38,311 bases of DNA, from NCBI GenBank assembly GCA_902475545.1, contig CABRZP010000017.1, positions 1-38,311 on the forward strand. Reading direction: 5' to 3'. Source of the stretch: an uncultured bacterium. Lineage in GTDB: Bacteria; Cyanobacteriota; Vampirovibrionia; Gastranaerophilales; Gastranaerophilaceae. The notes below the pieces were generated by a model. It saw only the letters and a list, made by a program, of their open reading frames with translations. It did not search any database and was not told the DNA's origin. The position numbers were made by a program, and so were the translations under genes. This document shows, piece by piece, positions 16,109 to 24,629 of the stretch; positions within the stretch are counted from its first letter, which is position 1, and each line of letters opens with the position of its first letter.

Positions 16109-17233
16109 ATGAATAAGAAGAATATATTATTTGTCTTTGGTACAAGACCGGAAGTCATAAAACTAGCTCCGATAATCCTTGAATTAAAAAAATATCCTGA
16201 AAAATACAGGGTTATCATTTGTAATACAGAACAACAGAAAGAATTATCTAATCAAACATTGAATTATTTTAATCTGCAAGCAGATATCAATCTTGATTGC
16301 ATGAAACCAAATCAATCTTTAGTTGAAATTCAGGCAAGAATACTAACATCATTGGATAAAGTTTTTGCAGATAACACAATTGATGCGACAATAGTACAAG
16401 GAGACACAATGACTGTACTATGTGGAGCTTTAACAAGTTTTTATCATAAAATTCCGGTATTTCATGTAGAAGCAGGACTCAGATCATACGACATATATGA
16501 ACCTTTTCCGGAAGAAGTAATGAGACAAATGACGTCAAGAGTTGCAGACCTGCATTTTGCACCAACAGAAACAAACAAAAAGGCATTATTAAAAGAAGAT
16601 ATAGCTGATAATAAAATTCACATAACAGGAAATACTGTCATTGATGCTCTTTTCTGTCTTTCAGAAAACACAATGAATTTAGCTAAAGAATATTTTGAAA
16701 ATAAAGACATTCCAATAAATGATAAACTGGTGCTAATTACTGCACACAGAAGAGAAAATCACGGTGAAAGAATAGACAGAATACTTGATGCAATAGAACA
16801 TCTTGTAAAAAACTATCCAGATCACACATTTGTAATTCCGGTTCACCCAAATCCAAATGTAAAAGATAAAATTCACTGTAGATTACAAAATTATCTAAAT
16901 GTTCACCTGTTAAAGCCACTGGATTATCCATACTTGGTTTATCTTATGAAAAATGCAAAACTAATATTGACAGATTCAGGTGGAATACAGGAAGAAGCAC
17001 CATCTTTCGGGTGCCCAACTTTGGTTATGCGTTACGAAACAGAACGTCAGGAAGGTATTGATGCCGGAGTATCGGTTCTTGTAGGTGCAGAATGTGATAA
17101 AATCATCTCATTAAGTTCCGAAATTTTAGATAAGACAAGAGAAGAATCAAGGTTAAAAACTCAAAATCCATACGGAACTGGAAATTCTGCTCAAACAATT
17201 GAACGCATTATTACCAAGTATTTTGAAAAATAA
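16109..17233 (+). CDS. wecB: UDP-N-acetylglucosamine 2-epimerase (non-hydrolysing)
   Basis: This cytoplasmic enzyme converts UDP-GlcNAc to UDP-ManNAc for cell-surface polysaccharides. The 374 residues carry the full motif set in order: GTRPEVIKLAP near the N-terminus, QGDT, HVEAGLRS, PEEVMRQ, GNTVIDAL, AHRREN, HPNPNV, TDSGGIQEEAP (UDP binding) and ETERQEGIDAG near the C-terminus. The ATG at 16109 is preferred over a TTG at 16103. No Shine-Dalgarno is seen; TATACT (16092-16097) lies only 12 bases before the ATG, so the leader is very short. No other polysaccharide gene adjoins it. Confidence 0.95.
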   Translation: MNKKNILFVFGTRPEVIKLAPIILELKKYPEKYRVIICNTEQQKELSNQTLNYFNLQADINLDCMKPNQSLVEIQARILTSLDKVFADNTIDATIVQGDTMTVLCGALTSFYHKIPVFHVEAGLRSYDIYEPFPEEVMRQMTSRVADLHFAPTETNKKALLKEDIADNKIHITGNTVIDALFCLSENTMNLAKEYFENKDIPINDKLVLITAHRRENHGERIDRILDAIEHLVKNYPDHTFVIPVHPNPNVKDKIHCRLQNYLNVHLLKPLDYPYLVYLMKNAKLILTDSGGIQEEAPSFGCPTLVMRYETERQEGIDAGVSVLVGAECDKIISLSSEILDKTREESRLKTQNPYGTGNSAQTIERIITKYFEK

Positions 17234-17260
17234 AAAGCAAGTTAAAAACTTGCTTAAAAA
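17230..17260 (-). terminator. Probable terminator of the AMIN-like gene
   Basis: AAGCAAGT (17235-17242) and ACTTGCTT (17248-17255) pair around TAAAA. Read on the minus strand the stem is followed by TTTATTT. It lies between convergent genes and could also stop the epimerase transcript. Confidence 0.5.
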
Positions 17261-17306
17261 TAAAATGTTTTAGGGATATATTTAAGTTTTATTGAGGTTT
17301 AAGACT

Positions 17307-17957
17307 TTATTTTAATGACGCAGACAGTCTCTCATCTATTCGTCTGTCAATTTTCTTCATTATTTTCTTCATACTCAAATCATGAGTTGAATTGATACTT
17401 GTAGAGTCTGAAGAAATTTCAGCTAAATACCTCTTATACATTTCAATCTCTCTGTCTTTAATACTTTTCTTAATTAAAAGTTTATCATCTTCTTCTGAGA
17501 TTTTTTTAGATACTCTGAAAATTATTGCAAGCAAAGCTAAGACAAAACCAAACCATAGCAGCATGTCTTTAGGTATAGTTTCACCAACAATAGTACTTTC
17601 GCCATTAGCAGGCTCCATAATAACTGATGAATTTTTTACATTATCAGCTTTGATGTATATTTTCATCTTATTAGGTGCAACATTTTCGACAACTAAATTA
17701 TCAATATTGTTAGTACCTTTGTATAAAGCATTAACAGTATCAGATGAAGTGATACCAGATAATTCCAAAACTAATTCATTATCAGACGGACTCTTTTTTG
17801 AAACTTTTGCAATACTATCTGAACCAAGAATGACATTATAACCAATATTGTTTTTTTCAAGAGTAATAGTATGTAAGTAATTACCGCTCGCATAAACAAG
17901 CGAACTTGTAATAACAAATGTAATTAAGAATCCGAATATTAAAAATATTTTTTTCAA
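17307..17957 (-). CDS. Exported membrane-anchored protein with AMIN-like domain
   Basis: The 216 residues begin with a signal peptide (about 1-24, ending VYASG). A beta-rich domain follows (about 26-120). Its alternating strands (YNVILGSDSI, NELVLELSGI, NLVVENVAPNKMKIYIKADN) resemble AMIN domains, which bind peptidoglycan or pilus/outer-membrane partners; this is a judgement by eye. A transmembrane segment lies near 131-148, and about 65 charged helical residues follow, presumably cytoplasmic. The start codon is TTG, supported by TAGGGAGGAAG just upstream and by the signal peptide starting exactly there. Confidence 0.65.
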   Translation of the reverse strand: MKKIFLIFGFLITFVITSSLVYASGNYLHTITLEKNNIGYNVILGSDSIAKVSKKSPSDNELVLELSGITSSDTVNALYKGTNNIDNLVVENVAPNKMKIYIKADNVKNSSVIMEPANGESTIVGETIPKDMLLWFGFVLALLAIIFRVSKKISEEDDKLLIKKSIKDREIEMYKRYLAEISSDSTSINSTHDLSMKKIMKKIDRRIDERLSASLK

Positions 17958-18094
17958 TTTCTCTTCCTCCCTAATCTACACATCTATGCTATACCGATTT
18001 TAATAAATGTACATCAATCCATGGGTTTAAATGAATAGGTCAAAAGTTTTAATAAAATAGTTAAGTATTGTAACAAAAATAATCCATGCTGAAA

Positions 18095-18123
18095 TTGAAC
18101 AAAAAATAAAAACTTTATATAGG
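18095..18123 (+). promoter_or_regulatory. Candidate promoter of the Gly/Ser/Cys-tailed protein
   Basis: TTGAAC (18095-18100) is followed after 17 bases by TATAGG (18118-18123). The leader would be about 25 bases and includes AGGAGA before the ATG at 18155. Confidence 0.45.
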
Positions 18124-18154
18124 TGTAGAGAATACGAGATATTAGGAGAGACAA

Positions 18155-18517
18155 ATGATATTACTATTCGGCGAACAAGCAGCAAAAACAAAAGCTTCAA
18201 GCAAAAGTTCTACTGTAAAAAATCAACCTGTTGAAAATTCAGGAATTTTAGCAATGAGCATGAGTGATGCAAAAAGTTTGTTAACAATGGGTGAATATGA
18301 TACATATATTTCTTCAAATCCCGTAGCTGTAGATTATGCAATGTATGCAAATTATGACTATTCTGAAACAGATTCAGATGGTGGATTTATGAGCAATTTT
18401 TCGGCAGCTGTAGCATTTCTTGGTGGTGACGGTGGGTTCTTCGGCGGAAGTTCATTTGATTGCGGCGGAGGATCATTCAGTTGCTCATCAGGTGGCTCAT
18501 TTGCTTCTGTGTGCTAA
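18155..18517 (+). CDS. Small protein with Gly/Ser/Cys-rich tail
   Basis: The 120-residue product has no close family that I recognise. Residues 1-35 are polar and Ser/Lys-rich, 36-75 are acidic with many Tyr (YDTYISSN, YAMYANYDYSETDSD), and the last 40 are dominated by Gly, Ser and Phe, with cysteines in DCGG, SCSS and the terminal VC. AGGAGA lies at good distance before the ATG and a hairpin terminator follows, so it is an expressed monocistronic gene. The tail might be exposed and disulfide-bonded, or a modified-peptide core; neither is shown. There is no signal peptide or transporter gene beside it. Confidence 0.65.
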   Translation: MILLFGEQAAKTKASSKSSTVKNQPVENSGILAMSMSDAKSLLTMGEYDTYISSNPVAVDYAMYANYDYSETDSDGGFMSNFSAAVAFLGGDGGFFGGSSFDCGGGSFSCSSGGSFASVC

Positions 18518-18548
18518 AAAAACGAAACAATAATGATGGATGATAAAT

Positions 18549-18576
18549 AAAGAGCAGAAATATCTGCTCTTTTCTT
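18549..18576 (+). terminator. Intrinsic terminator after the small Gly-rich gene
   Basis: AAAGAGCAGA (18549-18558) and its exact complement (18563-18572) flank AATA. The stem runs into TTTCTT. Confidence 0.8.
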
Positions 18577-18589
18577 ATGTATATAACTA

Positions 18590-18743
18590 CCCTCGCCTAG
18601 GGAGAGGACAGGGGTGAGGGTTCTACCAATCCGACTGACAAACAAAGACCTCCAACATTACTGGCAGTGTCTCCCCCATCAAGGAGTCATGCGGAACATA
18701 TTTCAGCATCTTAAAAGCAAAATGGGACCCTGAATTAAATTCA
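18590..18743. repeat. Mosaic of intergenic repeat remnants
   Basis: This gene-free stretch is richer in GC than its surroundings. CCCTCGCC (18590-18597) pairs with GGTGAGGG (18613-18620) around a GGGAGAGGACAGG core, a REP-like palindrome. At 18686-18712 lies a 27-base segment that matches 23 of 27 bases of the complement of 30240-30266. At 18725-18743 is a GACCCTGAATTAAATTCA palindromic piece like half of the 30201-30270 element. No transposase gene is present. The remainder of 18518-18898 shows only the ribosome binding site of the next gene. Confidence 0.55.
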
Positions 18744-18898
18744 TTGGGAGAATAGTCAGAGGGTAATGTAGTAAAATTTAAAATAAAATTTAATTGTAAC
18801 AAAAACTTAACAATATGCCTCAAAATATTAAAGATTAAAGAAAATAAGCCGATTAATTGAATAAGAAAAAAGTTACAAGGAAATTGAAAGGACTTACT

Positions 18899-21046
18899 AT
18901 GGGATTGGCAGCTTCACAAGCAAGATTATTAACAATTACTGCTAGACTAGCTGATAATGAGTTAAGATCACAAACCATCAATAATGCTAAAATGCGTTTG
19001 GCTACTCAAAGTTCCCAAGCAAGTGAAAACTATGTTAATGCTTTGAATCAAGCTAGTTTAATGTTCACAAACTATGATTCAACAGGTGCAGAACAATCTC
19101 AATTGTTAACTTTTAACGCTTTAACAGGATACAGCCAGTATAATAATCAATATGGCTTAGCTAATGCTGCTGGCATGATATTAGTAAATGAAAATGATGC
19201 AGTTGCATTTGAAAATGCTAACGGTAACTTAAATGCATTCTTAAAATCTAAAGGTTTAGAATATAACACTACATACTTCGAAGAATTATGCGGTAAAAAT
19301 GGAAGTTATGTAAATGATTTATATCCTGTACCATTCAATAGTATTTATGTAGAAGATCTTCAAGAAATGTACGAAGCTTATGGCAGCTACGAACATTCAG
19401 TTGAAATGGATCAATATGAAAAATTATACAACAGCTATAGTTCATATTCTAAACAATTAGAAAGTACAGCAACAAAAATAATGAACCAATATATAACATA
19501 TGGATTGGGTGAACCTATTAATTTAGGTATTACCAATTATAGCGATTTTAAAAATAAAATGATAGATGGTACATCAAATTATAGCCTTAATAATTTAAAT
19601 ACTAAAGGTTATTTAACAAAAGATACAATTGCTATTCTTAGCGAATTTTATAGTTCAATTACAGAAGCAACCGCTCAATCAACATTCCCATACAAAAAAG
19701 GTATTACGTATACACAAGAAGGTTCTGTTCCTTGCACTTATGACTATGAATATGAAAAAGATTCTAATGGTGAACCTTTAAAAAATAGCGACGGTAGCTA
19801 TAAAATTGCAAAATATACCTACACATTAGATAATGAAGTACAAATTTCAGGTAACGGAAATTCTTGGACTATATCTTATTTAAATGATGCAGCTCAAGAA
19901 GGCAAAACTCCTGGATACGTTTATTCTAAAGACGAAAATGGTAATGATGTTGAAGAATACCACTATGAAACAGTAACTTCATTAGGCACTCCGGCAGGTA
20001 ATACATTTACATCTTTACAAGATGCTATTAATGCAATACAAGTAAAACAACCTTCTACAGACTTTGAATACCTATCAAAATTTAAATATGACGGTTTAGA
20101 CGATGAAGGAACCCCAATTATTACTGAAACAGTAACTGAAACATTTAGAGACCCTAGTAAAATACAAGAATTTTTCAATGATATGTTCGCTTCAGTTACC
20201 GACCTAATCTGCTCAGCAGGTGGAATTAATGTCGAAAAATTTTTAAGAGATATGTTAAATTGGAATAATATAAATGCAGATACCAAACAAGAATTGCAAG
20301 AATTAATGAATAATTATGATAAATCTGCAGATGAATTTCTTAAATTTATTGATGCAAAAGAAGGAACTACAGATTATACTTCACCATTAAGACAATTAAT
20401 TACAGATGGTAAAATAGTTCCAACTGATTTAACCGATTTGGATTTTCTAATGAAACTTCTTGGCGGCAGTGTTTATTCTACAGAAGATCCGGATAATCCG
20501 TTGTTAAATAACGGTGCAATTACAATGACATCAGAGTTCAAAACAGTTGTAAGCGATTTCATTATTAAAAATATGATTAGCGAAACCGGCGAACCTAAAT
20601 ACGCTTGGATTGATGAAAATGATACTGGCAATACCGGAAACGCTGATGCTAAAGCTCAATGGTATACAAATTTATTCAATAGAATGAAACAAGGTTACAA
20701 AACTCTTGAAAATGGTCTTGCTTCTTCTCCAGAATGGATGGAATTTGCATTAGAAACAGGTATTGTTACAGTTGAGCAAGTTGATAAAACTTACAACTGG
20801 AAATCAATTGACTACAAAACTTGTTCAAAAATCACTGAACAAACTGATAATGATGCAGCAGTTGCAAAAGCTGAAGCAGAATATTCAAGAGCTATGAATG
20901 ATATCAATGCAAAAGACAGCATCTATGATATTGAACTTAAAAATATCGATACAGAACACACAGCTCTACAAACAGAATATGAATCAATTAAAACTGTAAT
21001 TAACAAAAATATTGAAAGAGTATTCAAATTCAACCAAAACGGTTAA
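18899..21046 (+). CDS. Large protein with conserved helical ends (flagellin-like layout)
   Basis: The 715-residue protein begins MGLAASQARLLTITARL and continues as a helix rich in Asn, Gln and Ala to about residue 75. It ends with a coiled coil (about 640-715) containing IELKNIDTEHTALQTEYES and IERVFKFNQN. The roughly 560 residues between are Tyr/Asn/Thr-rich and look variable. Helical termini around a variable middle recall flagellins, hook proteins and similar assembling surface proteins, but no such family signature is recognised. There is no signal peptide, so export would need a dedicated apparatus. ATG at 18899 with AAAGGA six bases upstream is preferred over an in-frame TTG at 18857. 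It converges on the coiled-coil gene at 21113. Confidence 0.75.
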   Translation: MGLAASQARLLTITARLADNELRSQTINNAKMRLATQSSQASENYVNALNQASLMFTNYDSTGAEQSQLLTFNALTGYSQYNNQYGLANAAGMILVNENDAVAFENANGNLNAFLKSKGLEYNTTYFEELCGKNGSYVNDLYPVPFNSIYVEDLQEMYEAYGSYEHSVEMDQYEKLYNSYSSYSKQLESTATKIMNQYITYGLGEPINLGITNYSDFKNKMIDGTSNYSLNNLNTKGYLTKDTIAILSEFYSSITEATAQSTFPYKKGITYTQEGSVPCTYDYEYEKDSNGEPLKNSDGSYKIAKYTYTLDNEVQISGNGNSWTISYLNDAAQEGKTPGYVYSKDENGNDVEEYHYETVTSLGTPAGNTFTSLQDAINAIQVKQPSTDFEYLSKFKYDGLDDEGTPIITETVTETFRDPSKIQEFFNDMFASVTDLICSAGGINVEKFLRDMLNWNNINADTKQELQELMNNYDKSADEFLKFIDAKEGTTDYTSPLRQLITDGKIVPTDLTDLDFLMKLLGGSVYSTEDPDNPLLNNGAITMTSEFKTVVSDFIIKNMISETGEPKYAWIDENDTGNTGNADAKAQWYTNLFNRMKQGYKTLENGLASSPEWMEFALETGIVTVEQVDKTYNWKSIDYKTCSKITEQTDNDAAVAKAEAEYSRAMNDINAKDSIYDIELKNIDTEHTALQTEYESIKTVINKNIERVFKFNQNG

Positions 21047-21066
21047 ATATTTAACTATACAATCGA

Positions 21067-21094
21067 AAAGCCCTCAGGATATCCTGAGGGCTTT
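21067..21094. terminator. Bidirectional terminator
   Basis: A perfect 28-base palindrome (arms 21067-21080 and 21081-21094), GC-rich in the middle with A and T ends, separates two convergent genes. Confidence 0.85.
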
Positions 21095-21112
21095 GTATTA
21101 TTAAACCATTTA

Positions 21113-21688
21113 TTAACCTTGACCTGTGTAGTTTGGAGCGAGGTTCTTCGCATCTGCTTTTTCCATTTCTTTGCAAGCTTTGTAATCTGCATCTGCGATT
21201 TGGATTTGAGATTCCAAAGAATCTTTTTCTGTTTGTAATAATTCTTCTTCATCTTTAAGAGGTTCAAGCATTGCTTCACGCATTGATTCATATTTATCTT
21301 GAATTTGTTGCTGCATTTCAGCCATTTGAGTTTCTGCAAATGCTTTTTGTGTTGAGATTTGTTGATTAGCCATTGCCATAATGTTACTGTATTGACTTTG
21401 TTCTTCAGTAGTTAACTGAGTACCATTTTGCATTTTACCAACAATATCTGAAATTCTACCATAAGCACCCATCGTAATAGAATTTTGCATCATATTGATG
21501 GAGCTATTACTCATAGTTTTTAGAGAATTGAGTTCGTATTTTTCTTGACGATCAATCATCTTCTCCATTTTGGCCACATCACGAGTAACCCGTCTAGCTC
21601 TAGACTGGATGCGCATCATACGGGCTTGTAGCTGTCTTAAGCGACTGCCCGCTGATAATTTTCCAAATGCTCCTAGTAAGAAACCCAT
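21113..21688 (-). CDS. Coiled-coil protein, possible partner of the large helical-ended protein
   Basis: The 191-residue product starts with a hydrophobic/glycine patch (MGFLLGAFGKLSAG) and an Arg-rich amphipathic helix (RQLQARMMRIQSRARRVTRD). The rest is coiled coil rich in Met, Gln and Glu, ending in a short flexible NYTGQG. No cleavable signal peptide or catalytic motif is visible. AAGGA lies ten bases before the ATG. It faces the 715-residue protein across a shared terminator. Both have Gln/Met-rich helical character and no signal peptide, which hints that they belong to one process such as a secreted assembly; that link is inferred from position only. Confidence 0.7.
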   Translation of the reverse strand: MGFLLGAFGKLSAGSRLRQLQARMMRIQSRARRVTRDVAKMEKMIDRQEKYELNSLKTMSNSSINMMQNSITMGAYGRISDIVGKMQNGTQLTTEEQSQYSNIMAMANQQISTQKAFAETQMAEMQQQIQDKYESMREAMLEPLKDEEELLQTEKDSLESQIQIADADYKACKEMEKADAKNLAPNYTGQG

Positions 21689-22048
21689 TGTACTCGTATC
21701 CTTGTGTTAGTGTCCTCGTAATTATATAAAGTATTTGTTTTCTTGATAATTGCCTTTTTTGCGTCGTTTTATTAAGAAATGTTACAAAATTAACCAATAA
21801 TATAATATATACTTTTTATATACTTACTTGTATAATCAATTATAGCAACGATTTTCAGGTTATTGCAAATTAACAAATTAAGAGATAAAAATATTAACAA
21901 AACAAGTCAAAACCATGTCATGACAATAGTTTTAAAGTCAGCATGAGATAAAAAATAGAACAATTTACTATTGAAAATATTTTAATTTTTCAGTAATATA
22001 AACAAGAATTACTGTTAATAGGCATAATGCAGAAACAAAGGAGATGTG
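21689..22048. promoter_or_regulatory. Divergent intergenic region with promoter for the permease gene
   Basis: This 360-base gene-free region separates divergent genes. TTGAAA (21971-21976) and TAATAT (21994-21999) are 17 bases apart and form a plausible promoter for the permease. A perfect ten-base palindrome TGTCATGACA lies at 21916-21925, about 55 bases upstream, and could be a regulator site. AAAGGAG (22037-22043) is the ribosome binding site. Nothing else was recognised. Confidence 0.45.
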
Positions 22049-23101
22049 ATGCTGAAAAAATTTTTTAATGCAAAAATGATAATATTTACTATACTTGCAG
22101 TAGTAATATTATTATTAATACCTAAAATGTATGGATTATTAATGATTTTATTTGCATCTTATGTTTTAGCAGCAGCACTTAACCCATTTGTAAACAAGCT
22201 TGAAGAAAAAATTAAAAATAGAGCATTATCAGCATCAATTATAGTTTTAACATCAATAATTGCTTTATTTGCACTAATTTTACCAATTATTGTTATGTGC
22301 TACAAAGAAATTGTATTATTTATTTCAATAATGCCACAAAAAGCAGCAAATTTATATAACTTTATCACACACTCAAAGCTATACGGACATACTATTGCGG
22401 ATTTAATTCCATTAGAAAATTTAGCCAATGCATCTTCAAATATTGCACAAAACTTATTCAGCCAATCATTGAACTTCACAATGGCGGCAGGACAAGCAAT
22501 ATTTGTAATATTAGCACTTACAATGTTCATATATTATATACTTGTAGATAAACAATATTTAAGAGATAAGTTTATAGAATTTTTCCCACCAAATTTCAAA
22601 GATAAAGCCGGATATATTTTGCATAATATTACCAATAAAGTAGGTAATTACGTTCGAGCTCAAATTTTATCAATGGTAACCGTAGGTGTTATGGTAACCG
22701 TTGAAGTCGCAATTCTTGGAATTGACTACCCTGTATTGCTAGGCTTAATTGCCGGAATTTGCGAAATTATCCCTGTACTTGGACCAACTATTGCTATTGT
22801 TGTTATGGTTGCAATTGCATTCCCGTTAGGAGCGGTAAAAATAATTCTGTCTATTATTCTGTTCCTGGTTATACAGCAGATATCAAATTACATGATACGT
22901 CCATTCTTATTTGGCAAATTTATGCAGCTGCACCCTATAACAATTATGGTTGCAATATTTGCAGCTGAAGAATTTTTAGGCGTATGGGGAGTAATCTTAT
23001 CACCGGCAATCGCTGCAACAATATGCGTATTAATTGATGAATTATATTTAACCCCTATAAATTCAAAGGAATTAGGTAATCAGATTGAAGAACAGCAGTA
23101 A
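22049..23101 (+). CDS. AI-2E family transporter (PerM/TqsA-type permease)
   Basis: This integral membrane protein of 350 residues has about eight spans: two near the N-terminus (10-27 and 30-45), one near 62-85, one near 148-168, and a C-terminal block from about 205 to 335. The C-terminal GICEIIPVLGPTIAIV and the QQISNYMIRPFLFGKFMQLHP segment are hallmarks of the family. Members export small molecules or act as ion antiporters; the AI-2 label does not prove the substrate. ATG at 22049 is preferred over a GTG at 22046 because of its distance from AAAGGAG. The radical SAM gene starts inside its 3' end. Confidence 0.9.
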   Translation: MLKKFFNAKMIIFTILAVVILLLIPKMYGLLMILFASYVLAAALNPFVNKLEEKIKNRALSASIIVLTSIIALFALILPIIVMCYKEIVLFISIMPQKAANLYNFITHSKLYGHTIADLIPLENLANASSNIAQNLFSQSLNFTMAAGQAIFVILALTMFIYYILVDKQYLRDKFIEFFPPNFKDKAGYILHNITNKVGNYVRAQILSMVTVGVMVTVEVAILGIDYPVLLGLIAGICEIIPVLGPTIAIVVMVAIAFPLGAVKIILSIILFLVIQQISNYMIRPFLFGKFMQLHPITIMVAIFAAEEFLGVWGVILSPAIAATICVLIDELYLTPINSKELGNQIEEQQ

Positions 23102-24629
23102 TGAAATAGTTTTATATGATAGAATACCAAAAAAGGACTACGACTATAACATGTGGTTCCTATTTCCCGGTCCCGAAGCATTCGCGTTGTCATCCTTAGG
23201 GTATTTATGGCTTTATCGGGCAATTGATTTATTACCTAATATTAATATTGAAAGAATTTATTCTGATACAAAAACTACAGAAATTTATAGAAACCAAATC
23301 AGCTTAGTTGGGGTATCATTTACATTTGACCTGGATTTTTTGCAAATATTTGCATTTCTGGAGAAAAACAATTACGAAATTAAAGCTAAAGACAGAAAAG
23401 ATACTGATCCGATAATATTTGCAGGCGGTCCGGTTATAACATCTAATCCTGAACCTTATAAAGAAATATTCGACTTTATGGTAATAGGTGACGGTGAAGA
23501 AGCAAATTTTGAAGCAGTAAAAATATGTTGTAAAAACCAAGATAAATCAAAACAAGAAATTCTTGAAATTCTTAGTAAAATTGAAGGAATCTATGTACCC
23601 TCAATACAACAAAATACAGTAAAAAAAGTTACCAAAAAGCTAACTGAATGTATTTATACACCTATTATCAGCGAAAACGCATTTTTCCCGAATACATTTA
23701 TTCTGGAAGTTGAAAGAGGATGTGCTAACAGATGTGCATTTTGTCTTGCATCTTATATGAATCTACCAATAAGATTTGTAAGTTATGAACAAATTATTGA
23801 TGCAATTGAACTGGGATTAAAACATACAAATAAAATAGCACTTCTCGGAGCTCAGATAACTGCTCATCCAAGATTTAAAGATGTATGTCAATATATTGAT
23901 AAAAAAATACGCAATGGTGAAGAAATTGAAATGAGCGTATCATCATTAAGGATTGATTCATTCACTCCAGAAATAGTCCAAACCTTGGTAGACGCAGGAC
24001 AAAAGAACCTGACACTTGCTATAGAAGCAGGAAGTGAACGTCTAAGAAAAGTTATCAATAAAAACTTACAAGAAGAACAAATATACAAAGCGATAGAAGT
24101 CGCTATAGCATGCGGATTAAAAGGAATAAAATTTTACGGAATGCTTGGACTTCCAACAGAAACAATGGATGATGTTCAAGAAATTATTAACCTTGCAAAA
24201 CGCATTAAAGAAAAGTTTAAAGGTTTTGAAATTTCTTTTGGCTTTTCAACATTTGTTCCAAAAGCAAATACTCCGTTCCAATGGTTTGGAAGAGAAAATG
24301 CAAAATCGCTTGAAGAAAAATCAAATTATTTACGCAAAGAATTACATAAACTGGGAATTCAATCAAATATATCAAGTGCGAAATGGGATTATTATCAAGC
24401 ATTATTATCCCGTGGAGATGCAAAACTTACAGACTATTTAATTGCGGTATACAAGCAAGGCGGAAAACTCGGAGCATTCAAAAAATGTGCACGGGAATTC
24501 AATATTGACACTGATTATTATGCAACTGAAAACTACTCTTTTGATAAAGAATTACCTTGGGATTTTATTGATATCAAACCAGGAAAACAATTTTTAATTG
24601 AGGAAAATAAAAAATTAACTTCCAATTAA
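23085..24629 (+). CDS. B12-binding-domain-type radical SAM protein
   Basis: This 514-residue protein has an N-terminal Rossmann-like region (about 1-190) of the kind that precedes radical SAM domains in the B12-binding superfamily. It includes VGVSFTFDLDF, IIFAGGPVITSNP and VIGDGEEAN, but lacks the DxHxxG cobalamin motif. The radical SAM core has C213-x3-C217-x2-C220 for the 4Fe-4S cluster and later segments LAIEAGSERLRKVINK and GMLGLPTETMDD typical of the family. The substrate is unknown. The start is uncertain: a TTG at 23085 inside the permease gene has AGGT seven bases upstream, and no ATG lies in frame for 22 codons. It is translationally coupled to the permease, and its stop overlaps the stop of the opposite gene. 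Confidence 0.85.
   Translation: MKNSSNEIVLYDRIPKKDYDYNMWFLFPGPEAFALSSLGYLWLYRAIDLLPNINIERIYSDTKTTEIYRNQISLVGVSFTFDLDFLQIFAFLEKNNYEIKAKDRKDTDPIIFAGGPVITSNPEPYKEIFDFMVIGDGEEANFEAVKICCKNQDKSKQEILEILSKIEGIYVPSIQQNTVKKVTKKLTECIYTPIISENAFFPNTFILEVERGCANRCAFCLASYMNLPIRFVSYEQIIDAIELGLKHTNKIALLGAQITAHPRFKDVCQYIDKKIRNGEEIEMSVSSLRIDSFTPEIVQTLVDAGQKNLTLAIEAGSERLRKVINKNLQEEQIYKAIEVAIACGLKGIKFYGMLGLPTETMDDVQEIINLAKRIKEKFKGFEISFGFSTFVPKANTPFQWFGRENAKSLEEKSNYLRKELHKLGIQSNISSAKWDYYQALLSRGDAKLTDYLIAVYKQGGKLGAFKKCAREFNIDTDYYATENYSFDKELPWDFIDIKPGKQFLIEENKKLTSN

Noticed and set aside
18623..18823. 66-codon open frame on the minus strand
   Set aside because: It lies in the repeat mosaic, has no ribosome binding site and resembles no protein. 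A decayed gene inside a repeat is possible but unsupported.
21055..21339. 94-codon open frame on the minus strand, rich in Lys and Gln
   Set aside because: It is an alternative frame of the coiled-coil gene at 21113-21688 and begins inside it. The codons mirror the true frame.
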